Part shown: positions 26,074 to 34,465 of the stretch, piece after piece
How the letters are laid out: every line of letters begins with the position of its first letter
Position numbering within the stretch: the stretch's first letter is position 1
Source of the DNA: Pedobacter sp. ASV12
GTDB lineage: Bacteria; Bacteroidota; Bacteroidia; Sphingobacteriales; Sphingobacteriaceae
Direction of reading: 5' to 3'
DNA: 58,093 nucleotides
NCBI RefSeq assembly: GCF_016429155.1
Contig: NZ_JAELUC010000018.1
Coordinates: 1-58,093 of the forward strand
Program-made: the position numbers and the translations under genes
Notes under the pieces: model-generated
The model's input: only the letters and a program-made list of their open reading frames with translations
Databases searched by the model: none
Told to the model about the DNA's origin: nothing

Positions 26074-26439
26074 ATGATGGAAAAATTAACTGCACAGGAA
26101 GAAGAAGCTATGCTTGCCGTATGGCAGGCCGGCCCGGGTTTTATCAAAGATTTCATGGATGCCATGCCAGAGCCCAAACCTCCCTATACCACTTTGGCTT
26201 CGACTATTAAAAACCTCGAACGCAAGGGCTTTCTAAAAAGCGAGCGTTATGCCAATGCCAATCGCTATAGCGCCAAGGTAAAAGAAGCCGAATATAAAAA
26301 GCGTTTCATGAGCGGTTTTGTAAACAGTTATTTCCAAAGTTCGTACAAAGAGCTGGTTGCTTTTTTTGCCAAAGACAAAAAAATCAGTGCCGAAGAACTT
26401 AAAGAGATTATCAATCTGATCGAAAACCCTGAAAAGTAA
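26074..26439 (+). CDS. BlaI/MecI/CopY-family transcriptional repressor
   Basis: A 121-residue winged-helix repressor. The N-terminal domain (about 5-75) begins KLTAQEEEAMLAVWQAG and contains the recognition region PYTTLASTIKNLERKGFLKSER, typical of BlaI/MecI. The C-terminal helices (about 80-121) are the dimerisation part that the partner protease cleaves in known systems. It is 4 bp from an M56 metallopeptidase gene, the classic BlaI-BlaR1 arrangement. An operator-like palindrome overlaps its own promoter and copies lie before both GLPGLI units. No beta-lactamase gene is nearby. Confidence 0.94.
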   Translation: MMEKLTAQEEEAMLAVWQAGPGFIKDFMDAMPEPKPPYTTLASTIKNLERKGFLKSERYANANRYSAKVKEAEYKKRFMSGFVNSYFQSSYKELVAFFAKDKKISAEELKEIINLIENPEK

Positions 26440-26443
26440 TGCT

Positions 26444-27943
26444 ATGCCACACTTTTTTGTCATCTTGCTTAAAATAAACCTGGTGCTTATCCTTTTTGGA
26501 GCCACTTATTACCTGGTTTTGCGCCGATTGACCTTTTATACGCTCAACCGTATGTTTTTGGTTTTCGGCATCTTGTTTTCGACCATTTACCCCTTCATTA
26601 ACCTCACCGATTTTTTTCATAACCAGAAAGCAATCAGTCAAAAGGTAGCTTTTGTTTCAGAGCTTAACCAAAAGGCGGCCACGCTGGTGCCCAGTCAATT
26701 TATCGCACTCAACTGGCAATTGCTTACGGTTTTGTTTTATGCAGGTGTAGTGCTCATGGCCTTGAGGTTACTGGTTCAGTTTATATCGCTGTACAGGATG
26801 CACCGCAGGTCGGCACCGGGCCAGGTAGCCAATTATCCGGTAAGGGTATTGGAAGAGCCGGTGAGTCCGTTTTCATTTTGGCAAACCGTTTACATCAACC
26901 CGGCAATGCACAAGGAAAAAGAGCTGGCCACCATTTTGGAACATGAAAAAGTACATGTAAAGCAATGGCATTCGCTGGATATTATGCTGGCCGAGCTGAG
27001 TGTAGTTTTTTACTGGTTTAATCCTGGGGTTTGGCTGATGAAAAAAGCGGTTAAGGAAAACCTTGAGTTTATTACCGACGAAAAGATACTGAAGAAGGGC
27101 GTAGACAGAAAAACATATCAATACAGTTTGTTGGATGTAGGCAATTTAACACCTGCTGTGGCCATTGTGAACAATTTTAACCTGTCCGACCTGAAAAAGC
27201 GCATCAAGATGATGAATGCTAAACGTTCGTCGCGTTTAACCCTGAGCCGTTATATGTTTGCATTGCCTGTACTTTTGCTAACCACATTGGCCTTTACGGT
27301 AAGCAAAAAAGATATTGGCAAACACTTGGCGCCCCTAACGGCGGCCATTGCCCATACCATTAGTGCCCATGACACTGCCGAAGTTGTACCAAAGCAGCAA
27401 CAGCAAGCAGTTAGAAAAAGAAAACTTCAAACTGTTGCAGCCCCATCCGATAGCACAACAGTAGCTGGTATCATGTTGAGGCGAATTGATCTCAATGCCG
27501 ATTCGCTAAGAGCCGGCCATGTAGATTTACCCGGATTGTTGGCTGACGAAAAGACAAGGGAAATGCTTGTTGAGGCATTAAAAGGAAAAGTACAAGGTAA
27601 AAATACCCTGTTGATTCGTAAAGATACCTTGAGTGGAGCCGGACTGGTAAGAAGCGGAGTAAAAAGCGTAAAAATAGAATTTAAAGGCAAAATGGGCCAA
27701 CCTCTTGATAGAAGCGAATTTCCAAATGACAAGGTAATTGTAGTTAAAGGCTATGCCACCAAGAAAACACCTAGCGATAGCACCACGATCAATGTTAGCG
27801 ACCGATTGAATTATTATGTAAACGGCGTAAAAGTGAGTGCGGCAGAAATGAAAAAATCGCTCGAACCCAAACTAGTTAAGGGAATTATACTGAAAAAGAA
27901 CGATACTCAAGAAACTAATTTCATGATAGAAACCAAACACTAA
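26444..27943 (+). CDS. M56 (BlaR1/MecR1-like) metallopeptidase sensor with non-penicillin-binding C-terminus
   Basis: A 499-residue membrane protein. It has N-terminal helices (about 5-27, 37-55, 92-113), an M56 zinc site H167-E-K-V-H171 with downstream acidic residues E208 and D212 (LEFITDE), a helix near 181-197 and a last helix near 268-285. About 210 extracytoplasmic residues follow. In BlaR1/MecR1 that part binds beta-lactams; here no SxxK/KTG pattern is visible. Instead the end (VIVVKGYATKK... YYVNGVKVSAAEMKKSLEPK) resembles the plug region of TonB-dependent receptors (VVVGYGTQKK... YVVDGV). The likely job is to sense an envelope signal and relieve repression by the adjacent BlaI protein. 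The plug resemblance is by eye. Confidence 0.88.
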   Translation: MPHFFVILLKINLVLILFGATYYLVLRRLTFYTLNRMFLVFGILFSTIYPFINLTDFFHNQKAISQKVAFVSELNQKAATLVPSQFIALNWQLLTVLFYAGVVLMALRLLVQFISLYRMHRRSAPGQVANYPVRVLEEPVSPFSFWQTVYINPAMHKEKELATILEHEKVHVKQWHSLDIMLAELSVVFYWFNPGVWLMKKAVKENLEFITDEKILKKGVDRKTYQYSLLDVGNLTPAVAIVNNFNLSDLKKRIKMMNAKRSSRLTLSRYMFALPVLLLTTLAFTVSKKDIGKHLAPLTAAIAHTISAHDTAEVVPKQQQQAVRKRKLQTVAAPSDSTTVAGIMLRRIDLNADSLRAGHVDLPGLLADEKTREMLVEALKGKVQGKNTLLIRKDTLSGAGLVRSGVKSVKIEFKGKMGQPLDRSEFPNDKVIVVKGYATKKTPSDSTTINVSDRLNYYVNGVKVSAAEMKKSLEPKLVKGIILKKNDTQETNFMIETKH

Positions 27944-28006
27944 AACTGTTCCTGCCTAAAATTGCAACGGGGATTGCCTATGTATCGCAACGATTTATTC
28001 CCAAAG

Positions 28007-28033
28007 AAAAAGCCCCAGATTTGGGGCTTTTTT
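28007..28033. terminator. Bidirectional terminator between the sensor and the outer-membrane protein genes
   Basis: Stem AAAAAGCCCCA / TGGGGCTTTTT (11 bp) around loop GATT; T runs occur on both strands, suiting the two convergent genes. Confidence 0.92.
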
Positions 28034-28054
28034 CATAGTTGTTTGTTTGGTTAT

Positions 28055-30709
28055 TTAGAAATTAAAGGTGGCTTTGAGCATGGCTACACGCCCCGGAATG
28101 TAATAAGTTCCAGAGGTAAGCGAGTTGACGCTCAGGTTAATGGCTTCAAATTTCTTGACGTTGGCTAAATTGGTTACGCCAAATTCCAAGTCGGTTTTGA
28201 TCTTTACAAACCTGTATCTCACGTTAAGATCGGCAAAAATGTACTTCAGGTCTGGCTGACTGGCTTGGTGCGTAAAAATATGCTCGCCGGTAAGGTTTAC
28301 GAAAAGGCTTCTGAATAGGGTTGCCGTAAGGGCCGATTGTTGCCTCAGTTGTTGGTATTTGGTTGTAATGGCATCGGCTTTAGACGATTTGCTGGTATTA
28401 ACCGAGTAGTTGGCGTTGTAAGACCAAGTCATGAAACTAGTCAGCTTAGACTCGATACCGGCCTTATATATCATGGTTTCTGAAGTAAAAGGCAAGAGCT
28501 CATTGTTCAATAGCTGGTCAAGTTTGGTTTGGCTAAAGCTTACGGCACCATTAATCGTACTGCGCCAGCTAAACAGGTACTTGCTGCTGTTGGCGCTTAC
28601 AGAGAAGCTCTTAAGCTGGTTAGACAAAGGCAGTACTATTCTTTGCTGGATACTGTTGGTTAGGGTATAGGAAGAAATGGTGTTGAGCGTGGTATTGCTG
28701 TAGTTTGCGTTGACCGAAAAAAAGAACATCTGCATGGCCTTGCGGAAATTAAAGCCTGCACCTGCGAAGTGGGTCTTTTTCTCCGAAATTGGGGCGTCGT
28801 TGGCAAACAGCGAACGGTAGTTCTTCAAGATGGTGCCGCGATAAACCTCATCAAGTCCGCCCAGGTCGTTTTTAAAGCCATAGTTGGCAGTTATGTAGTT
28901 TTCGATGCCGGTTTGGTACTTGATGTTAAAGACCGGGTTGATGAAAAACTTTTCGAGGTTTTTATCCAGCGCATGGCTGGCGTCGTTATAGTCGATTTTG
29001 TTGTAGCTAAGCGGCAACGCCAGTCCAACTTTAAGCTTATCGCCCGCATATTCGTAATTGGCCTCTGCATAGGTCCTAAACTTGGTCCAGTTTAAATCGT
29101 TGGTCATGTCGGCCGAAACCAGCTCGGTGGTTTGGTCGTTTTGGATTCGGTACAGTTCGGAGCCTAGTTTTTGGTTTTGCCAATTGAAGCCAGCCTTATA
29201 GGTTTGTGTAAACTTGCCGTTTACCAAGGCAAACGAGAAGTAGTTGTTGGTAAACCAGGTAGGAAAGCTGATGTATTGGTTTAATCCCGCATAAGGCGTG
29301 TTGTTGTTCAGGATGTTTTCGTTCAAGCCCGGTCTGATATTGAGGGTTTCGGGTTGCGAACTCCGATCAATGTACGAATAAAAATTGACCATGGTAGACT
29401 TCAGCTTCCTGCGGTAATTAAACTCGTTAGAAATATCGAACATCCGTTGCGATAAGGACTGATTGGCCCCAATGCCGTTAATAAAGACTTCAGAATTGGT
29501 TTTAAACGGGTTGTAATCGGCAATAAACGTATTGTTCAAGTAATGCATTTCGGCATTGCTGTTCAAATTGAATTGCGCATGCAGTTTTTGCGGATTGATG
29601 CTGTTGTTTTGCAACTCGGTATACCTGATGGTTTGACCCGGCAGATAAGTTTCAGAAAACTTGTTGTACTGCTGGTTCCTTTGGTCGTATAAATAAGATA
29701 CGTTGGCTTTCAGCTGCAAGTCTTGGTTAAACTTAAACAAATTGTTGAGGTTAATCAGTCCGGCTTTATTAAACAGCGAACGGTTTTGGGGCAGGGTAGG
29801 TACGCCCGCGGCGCCCGCCGACAAAAAGTTGCCAGGCTTGTCGTTTTCCTGTCTTTTAAAGAAATCATTAAAAGAAGTAAGGTCAATCCCCGGATCAATA
29901 CCGATGTTGTTGCCCTTGATGTTGTTCAGGAACTTGATGTTTTTCTTAAACATCATGGCATTGAGGTTGCCGTCAAAACGATCTGGCGTGCCTAGGCCTG
30001 CTTTGATGTCGCCCATTATTTTGAGCCTAGCCTCGTCTTTCATCACCAGGTTCAGGGCCACATCGTCGCTCATGTTGTTTTTGCGTAGCATTTTAATCGG
30101 TTGGTCTTTTTCAATAATCTGAACTTTGTCTACTGCGCCATGCGGAACGCTTTTGGTGGCCACTCCATATTTGTCGTCCAATAAGTTGTCGCCGTCAAAG
30201 TAGAAATTGGAAATGCTCTTGCCGTTATAGCTGATCTTTCCATTTTCGGCCACCTCAATGCCAGGCATTTTTTTAAGTACGTCGCCAATGCTACGGTCTT
30301 GCTTGTCGGCAAAATCAGAGGTCTTGTAGTTCAATGTATCGCCATTTGAAGTGAGCGACGGCCTGTTTTTAACCACAACCGGCTTCAGGTTAATTTCGCT
30401 TTCCTGCAGCACCAGGTCGTAGGTTTGGTTAAGCGCAGCAACGGCAACGGCCTTTTTTTCATAGCCGATAATGGTGGCCTCAACGCTCAGGTCCTTGGTT
30501 TCGTCGCCAAGGCTTAAGCTGTACTCGCCTTTGGAGTCGGTTCTGGTAAAGCTGATGATGTTGCCATCTTTGTCTTTCAGGTTTACATTGGCCGATGCAA
30601 TGGGAGCACCTTTGCTGTCCTTTACTTTTCCTTTCAGCTGTTTTTGGGCAAAAGCCGATACGGTGGCAAACAACAGGAAAAGCAAGGCAAGGGTGTATTG
30701 CTTTTTCAT
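28055..30709 (-). CDS. Outer-membrane beta-barrel protein with CarboxypepD_reg and plug-like domains, GLPGLI-associated
   Basis: An 884-residue protein with a signal peptide (to AFA-Q) and a CarboxypepD_reg domain (about 22-110, LKGKVKDSKGAPIASANVNLKDKDG). A plug-like region (about 125-235) contains GDVLKKMPGIEVAENGKISYNGKSISNFYFDG and KVQIIEKDQPIKML, followed by a long beta-barrel with many aromatic strands and a final strand ending ATFNF. It belongs to the TonB-receptor-like outer-membrane group, though a TonB box is not evident. It is the second gene of the unit headed by GLPGLI-1 (23-bp gap) under the operator at 31699. It may use the GLPGLI proteins as periplasmic or surface partners; that is inferred from linkage. 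Confidence 0.88.
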   Translation of the reverse strand: MKKQYTLALLFLLFATVSAFAQKQLKGKVKDSKGAPIASANVNLKDKDGNIISFTRTDSKGEYSLSLGDETKDLSVEATIIGYEKKAVAVAALNQTYDLVLQESEINLKPVVVKNRPSLTSNGDTLNYKTSDFADKQDRSIGDVLKKMPGIEVAENGKISYNGKSISNFYFDGDNLLDDKYGVATKSVPHGAVDKVQIIEKDQPIKMLRKNNMSDDVALNLVMKDEARLKIMGDIKAGLGTPDRFDGNLNAMMFKKNIKFLNNIKGNNIGIDPGIDLTSFNDFFKRQENDKPGNFLSAGAAGVPTLPQNRSLFNKAGLINLNNLFKFNQDLQLKANVSYLYDQRNQQYNKFSETYLPGQTIRYTELQNNSINPQKLHAQFNLNSNAEMHYLNNTFIADYNPFKTNSEVFINGIGANQSLSQRMFDISNEFNYRRKLKSTMVNFYSYIDRSSQPETLNIRPGLNENILNNNTPYAGLNQYISFPTWFTNNYFSFALVNGKFTQTYKAGFNWQNQKLGSELYRIQNDQTTELVSADMTNDLNWTKFRTYAEANYEYAGDKLKVGLALPLSYNKIDYNDASHALDKNLEKFFINPVFNIKYQTGIENYITANYGFKNDLGGLDEVYRGTILKNYRSLFANDAPISEKKTHFAGAGFNFRKAMQMFFFSVNANYSNTTLNTISSYTLTNSIQQRIVLPLSNQLKSFSVSANSSKYLFSWRSTINGAVSFSQTKLDQLLNNELLPFTSETMIYKAGIESKLTSFMTWSYNANYSVNTSKSSKADAITTKYQQLRQQSALTATLFRSLFVNLTGEHIFTHQASQPDLKYIFADLNVRYRFVKIKTDLEFGVTNLANVKKFEAINLSVNSLTSGTYYIPGRVAMLKATFNF

Positions 30710-30732
30710 GGAATTCGGTTTTAACGGTGAAC

Positions 30733-31674
30733 TTATTTTTTCTCTGGCAGTTCTATCGGATTGTTGATGGTAATTTTGGCTGGACCACTAGCCCCTGCCG
30801 GCCTAATTTGGGTATTCATGTTCATTTTTACCGATCCTTGTATGCCGCTATTGGCCAGTTGAGCATTCAGGAAACCCTGTGGATCTTTGTCGCGCGCCTC
30901 TTTGAGCTTGTTGTATTCTTTTTGGCTGGTTTTAATCGCATCGGCAGGCAATTTGATTTCGCTTCCCAGATAAGCATCCGCGGCATCCATACCCATAATT
31001 TTAACGGCATTGCCTGAAATAGGTTTTTCTTCTATAGTAGCGGTAATGTTTGTCTCGTCAACCTTGTCTATGCCTGCGAATTGAAACTGTACTTCCTTTT
31101 TCTCGTCGTAGGCTTCTATAATCAAGCCCGGCAGACCGTTTAGTTTCCAAGGTCCGCTCTGAAAAGGCATATCAGGTGCATACCAGGCAATCCAGTTCCG
31201 GCCCTTAAAATAGGTAGTTGCTTTTTGGCAGTGCACGCCCGAGAAACTCGCTGTGTCTTTGGTGATTTTCCAGCTGATTTTCGGCGCATCCTCTTCAATC
31301 AGGTAGTTGTTAAGCAAACGTTCCTTGGTAATGAGCTTGTTCTCTTTTGCAAAATAGAAATAATCCGTTCCGGTAGTTGGTTTGGAAGAGGTTCTTTTGA
31401 TGCTGACGTTACCACCTGCATTGTTTTTGATCTGCTCCTGTATTTGTTGGTTCAGCGCTATGTTGTTGTTCAGCTTATCGTAGCTGGTGTAAACCGAGGC
31501 GTTTTTGCCAATCACCAAAAGCATATTCTCGGTGTAGGGCTTGTCGCGCTGGGCGGTGTCTTGAATGTGCGAAAAACTGTATCGTACCCTGGCTAGTGCC
31601 TTGTCTGGGCTTTGTGCAAAAACTACAGTTGTAATAGCTGTTGCTAGAATAGTGCTTAAAATAGCTTTCATCAT
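30733..31674 (-). CDS. GLPGLI family protein 1
   Basis: A 313-residue exported protein (signal peptide to VFA-Q). It carries the family signature GPWKLNGLPGLIIEAYD, preceded by ITKDTASFSGVHCQKATTYFKGRNWIAWYAP, and ends NNPIELPEKK. The conserved Cys (SGVHCQKA) is shared by all five copies here. The family (TIGR01200) is restricted to Bacteroidota as far as I know and its function is unknown. The copy is first in a two-gene unit with the outer-membrane protein and has an operator-like site 25 bp upstream of its start. Two adjacent ATGs (MM) begin the frame. Confidence 0.93.
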   Translation of the reverse strand: MMKAILSTILATAITTVVFAQSPDKALARVRYSFSHIQDTAQRDKPYTENMLLVIGKNASVYTSYDKLNNNIALNQQIQEQIKNNAGGNVSIKRTSSKPTTGTDYFYFAKENKLITKERLLNNYLIEEDAPKISWKITKDTASFSGVHCQKATTYFKGRNWIAWYAPDMPFQSGPWKLNGLPGLIIEAYDEKKEVQFQFAGIDKVDETNITATIEEKPISGNAVKIMGMDAADAYLGSEIKLPADAIKTSQKEYNKLKEARDKDPQGFLNAQLANSGIQGSVKMNMNTQIRPAGASGPAKITINNPIELPEKK

Positions 31675-31698
31675 GTTAGGTTTGTTTGTGATTAATTA

Positions 31699-31724
31699 TT
31701 CGTAAATCTACGATTAATTCGTAG
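31699..31724 (-). promoter_or_regulatory. BlaI-type operator before GLPGLI-1/outer-membrane protein unit
   Basis: On the plus strand: TTCGTA (31699-31704), TACGA (31709-31713), TCGTA (31719-31723), spacers 4 and 5 bp, identical to the sites at 26048 and 35372. On the minus strand TAGATTTA (31710-31703) within it resembles a -7 element for the GLPGLI-1 gene. Confidence 0.8.
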
Positions 31725-31762
31725 TGTTAGTGATGATTTAACATTTTTTAACGAATAGAAAT

Positions 31763-32623
31763 TTAATAGCCAGATTGGGCTTTAATAAAACCTCTTGGGT
31801 CTTTTTGAAAAGCAGCTCTGAGGTTATCCAGCTCTTCTTTGGTGGTCTTAATGACGTTTTTTTGCAGTTTGATGATGTTTTCGAAATAGGCGCCAGCCAC
31901 ATCGGTGCCAATTACCTGGTCGATGGCGTTGATATCGGCAGGGTGGGCATTAGGTCTTTTCCTGATATCATCGGCACGCTGAAAATCGCCTTCCTTGGCA
32001 TCCGTTATGCCTGCAAACCTGAACCAGGTATCTTTGGATTCATCGTAAGCCTCAATAATCAGTCCAGGTAGGCCATTTAGTTTCCAAGGCCCATAGCGAA
32101 AGGGCAGGCTGGGTGCAAACCAAGCTATCCAATTCTTGCCTTCGAAAGTAGCGATGGCTTTTTGGCAATGCACTCCCGAAAAGCTGGCGGTATCTTTGGC
32201 AATCTGCCATTTGATTTCGGGTACTTTTTCTTCATAGAGGTAACTTTGCAGGGATATGAATTCCTTGCCAAAAAACCTGTTCTCCTGGGCAAAGTAAAAA
32301 TAAGAGGTGCGGTACATCCAATTGGTGGCATTGGCGTCGGTTACAAATGCTACAGGTTTGTTTGAACCGGCCCTATTGGCAATCATAGCCCTAAATTTCT
32401 GGTCTTCGGCCACTTCGTGCCTAATCTTGTCGTAGCTCGTATACAAAGAAGCATCTTTGCCTACAAAAAGGAGCATGTTATGATTAATGACTTTTCCGCT
32501 TTTTAAAGTGTCTGCTTTTTGGGTATAGGTATAGCTTACACGGGCCAGCACCCGGTCTGCCTTTTGCGCAAAACCATTGGTGCTAATCCATGCCAGCAAG
32601 AAAGCTATTGATAATTGTTTCAT
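31763..32623 (-). CDS. GLPGLI family protein 2, C-terminally shortened
   Basis: A 286-residue exported protein (signal peptide to GFA-Q). It has the shared core AKDTASFSGVHCQKAIATFEGKNWIAWFAP... GPWKLNGLPGLIIEAYD. It stops after DPRGFIKAQSGY, whereas the other four copies continue about 30 residues to a common NNPIELP ending, so the tail is missing. It is the last gene of a four-gene unit (35353 to 31763) and is 13 bp from GLPGLI-3. The middle insertion (SNKPVAFVTDANATN) also differs from the others. Function is unknown. Confidence 0.9.
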   Translation of the reverse strand: MKQLSIAFLLAWISTNGFAQKADRVLARVSYTYTQKADTLKSGKVINHNMLLFVGKDASLYTSYDKIRHEVAEDQKFRAMIANRAGSNKPVAFVTDANATNWMYRTSYFYFAQENRFFGKEFISLQSYLYEEKVPEIKWQIAKDTASFSGVHCQKAIATFEGKNWIAWFAPSLPFRYGPWKLNGLPGLIIEAYDESKDTWFRFAGITDAKEGDFQRADDIRKRPNAHPADINAIDQVIGTDVAGAYFENIIKLQKNVIKTTKEELDNLRAAFQKDPRGFIKAQSGY

Positions 32624-32636
32624 CTGCTGATTGTAG

Positions 32637-33470
32637 TTATTTTTTTTCGGGAAGTTCTATGGGGTTATTGGTAACGGTTGGGCCCGCAATGCCAGTCATG
32701 CTTTTGCCTATGCGAATTTCTTTGCGGTCGATACCCGTCATTGCCGATGCAAAGCCGACCGGATCCTTTACAGAGAATTCTTTTATTCTAGTGTATTCCT
32801 TCATGTCGGTTCTCTTAGCATCTTTGGGCAATTTGATATCGCTTTCATAAAAGTAGCTGTCGCTGTTGGTATTGGCAGCGCTTACCTTGTCCATGCCCGC
32901 AAAATGGAACTGTACCTGTTGCTTGTCGTCATAGGCCTCTACAATTAATCCTGGCAGGCCATTCAATTTCCACGGACCACTTTGAAAAGGCAATTCTGGC
33001 GCATACCAGGCAATCCAGTTGCGGCCCTTGAAATAGGCGGTGGCTTTTTTGCAGGCAATGCCCGAAAAGCTTGCGGTATCTTTGGTGGTTTTCCAATTTA
33101 TTTTGGGTGCTTTTTCTTCGGCCAGGTATTCGTTATAGATTTTCTCTTTGATAAAAAACAGGTTTTCCTTCACAAAAAAATAATAGTCTTGCTGCGATAC
33201 AGGCTTGAATGGGGCATTAGGAGCAGCGGGTTCCGCTTTGGCTTTTCCGTCATCTACCAATTTACGGTTTAGCCGGTCGAGGCTGGTATAGACCGAAGCA
33301 TTTTTGCCAATCACCAAAAGCATGTTCTCGGTGTAGGGATTGTTCTTTTGGGTAGTGTCTTTGATGTGTACAAAACTGTATTTGACACGTGCTAAAGCCC
33401 GATCTGGATTTTGTGCAAAGGCCTGAAGCGAAAGTGCAAAGCATAGGCCGGTAATGAAGCTGGTTTTCAT
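32637..33470 (-). CDS. GLPGLI family protein 3
   Basis: A 277-residue exported protein (signal peptide to AFA-Q). It has TTKDTASFSGIACKKATAYFKGRNWIAWYAP, GPWKLNGLPGLIVEAYD, and the C-terminal ending NNPIELPEKK identical to GLPGLI-1. The N-terminal block NPYTENMLLVIGKNASVYTS is nearly the same as in copies 1 and 4, so these three form a closer subgroup. Gaps to the neighbours are 13 and 12 bp; it is surely cotranscribed with them. Function is unknown. Confidence 0.92.
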   Translation of the reverse strand: MKTSFITGLCFALSLQAFAQNPDRALARVKYSFVHIKDTTQKNNPYTENMLLVIGKNASVYTSLDRLNRKLVDDGKAKAEPAAPNAPFKPVSQQDYYFFVKENLFFIKEKIYNEYLAEEKAPKINWKTTKDTASFSGIACKKATAYFKGRNWIAWYAPELPFQSGPWKLNGLPGLIVEAYDDKQQVQFHFAGMDKVSAANTNSDSYFYESDIKLPKDAKRTDMKEYTRIKEFSVKDPVGFASAMTGIDRKEIRIGKSMTGIAGPTVTNNPIELPEKK

Positions 33471-33482
33471 GTTGTTTAGGGT

Positions 33483-34379
33483 TTAATTATGTTCAGGTAA
33501 TTCTATTGGATTGTTCAGGGCATTTTTTGAGGCAATTTCTGCCAGTTTACTCGTGCTGCTTATGGTTACGCCACTATTGGTCATTTGTGCCTTTGCAAAA
33601 CCTATAGGATCTTTTGCCCGGGCTTCCTTCAGCTTGTTAAGCTCGGCTATGCTTGTTCTGATGGCGTCTGCAGGCAACTTGATTTCGTTGCCTGCTAATG
33701 CACTGGTAGAAACAGTAACGGTATTTTCTGGGTCCAATATCGGTTTAGCGGCCGTTTCTTCCTTGATGTTCTCAAAACCTGCGAAGAGGAACTGCACCTC
33801 CTTTTTGTCGTCGTAAGCTTGTATGATTAGCCCAGGCAATCCATTGAGTTTCCATGGCCCGCTTTGAAAGGGGAGTTCTGGTGCGAACCAGGCAATCCAA
33901 TCCCGACCTTTAAAATGTGCTGTGGCTTTTTTGCAGGCAATCCCCGAAAAGCTGGCCGTATCTTTGGTAATCCTCCAGCTGATTTTGGGTAAAGGCTCTT
34001 CGGTAAGATAGATATTGATGATGAGCTCCCGGGTAAAAAGCTTATTCTCTTTGAAGAAGCTGTACAGCTCAATGGCCGTAGTAGGCTTAACTTTGCCTAC
34101 GTTGATGCGGATAGGTTCGCCTGGCGCAGTGTTTTTTATCTGTTCCTCAATCTGCCTTTTCCGTTCGATGCCTTGAGTCAGCTTGTCATAGCTGGCATAA
34201 ACCGAAGCATTTTTGCCAATCAGCAGAGCCATATTCTCGGTGTAGGGATTGGCTTTGTTGGTGGTGTCTCTGATATGCGAGAATGAATAGCTGACTTTTG
34301 CGAGTGCTTTTTCTGGTGATTGTGCCCAAGCCATGCTGGTGCAAGAGAAGGCAATAAGGGTGATTTTTAGTAATCTCAT
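33483..34379 (-). CDS. GLPGLI family protein 4
   Basis: A 298-residue exported protein (signal peptide to AWA-Q). The core ITKDTASFSGIACKKATAHFKGRDWIAWFAP and GPWKLNGLPGLIIQAYD (Gln where the others have Glu) are followed by the ending NNPIELPEHN. It is 12 bp upstream of GLPGLI-3 and 86 bp downstream of GLPGLI-5, a gap holding a very strong hairpin (34401-34437). Function is unknown. Confidence 0.92.
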   Translation of the reverse strand: MRLLKITLIAFSCTSMAWAQSPEKALAKVSYSFSHIRDTTNKANPYTENMALLIGKNASVYASYDKLTQGIERKRQIEEQIKNTAPGEPIRINVGKVKPTTAIELYSFFKENKLFTRELIINIYLTEEPLPKISWRITKDTASFSGIACKKATAHFKGRDWIAWFAPELPFQSGPWKLNGLPGLIIQAYDDKKEVQFLFAGFENIKEETAAKPILDPENTVTVSTSALAGNEIKLPADAIRTSIAELNKLKEARAKDPIGFAKAQMTNSGVTISSTSKLAEIASKNALNNPIELPEHN

Positions 34380-34400
34380 TTGAGTAAGGGTGTTTTTATG

Positions 34401-34437
34401 GCGTCCATTTCTATGAATTTTTCGTAGAAATGGACGC
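34401..34437. repeat. Strong hairpin inside the GLPGLI operon
   Basis: Arms GCGTCCATTTCTATGAA and TTCGTAGAAATGGACGC (17 bp, one wobble) enclose TTT. No T-tract follows on the minus strand, so it looks like a processing, stability or partial attenuation element rather than a full terminator. Its tip contains TATGA-N5-TCGTA, one base off the TACGA-N5-TCGTA half of the BlaI-type operators. Confidence 0.75.
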
Positions 34438-34465
34438 GTTTGACATATGGTGCTTTTGTAATAGG

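Noticed and set aside
26074..27943. Beta-lactam resistance operon
   Set aside because: Repressor and M56 protease are present, but there is no beta-lactamase or PBP gene and the sensor lacks penicillin-binding motifs.
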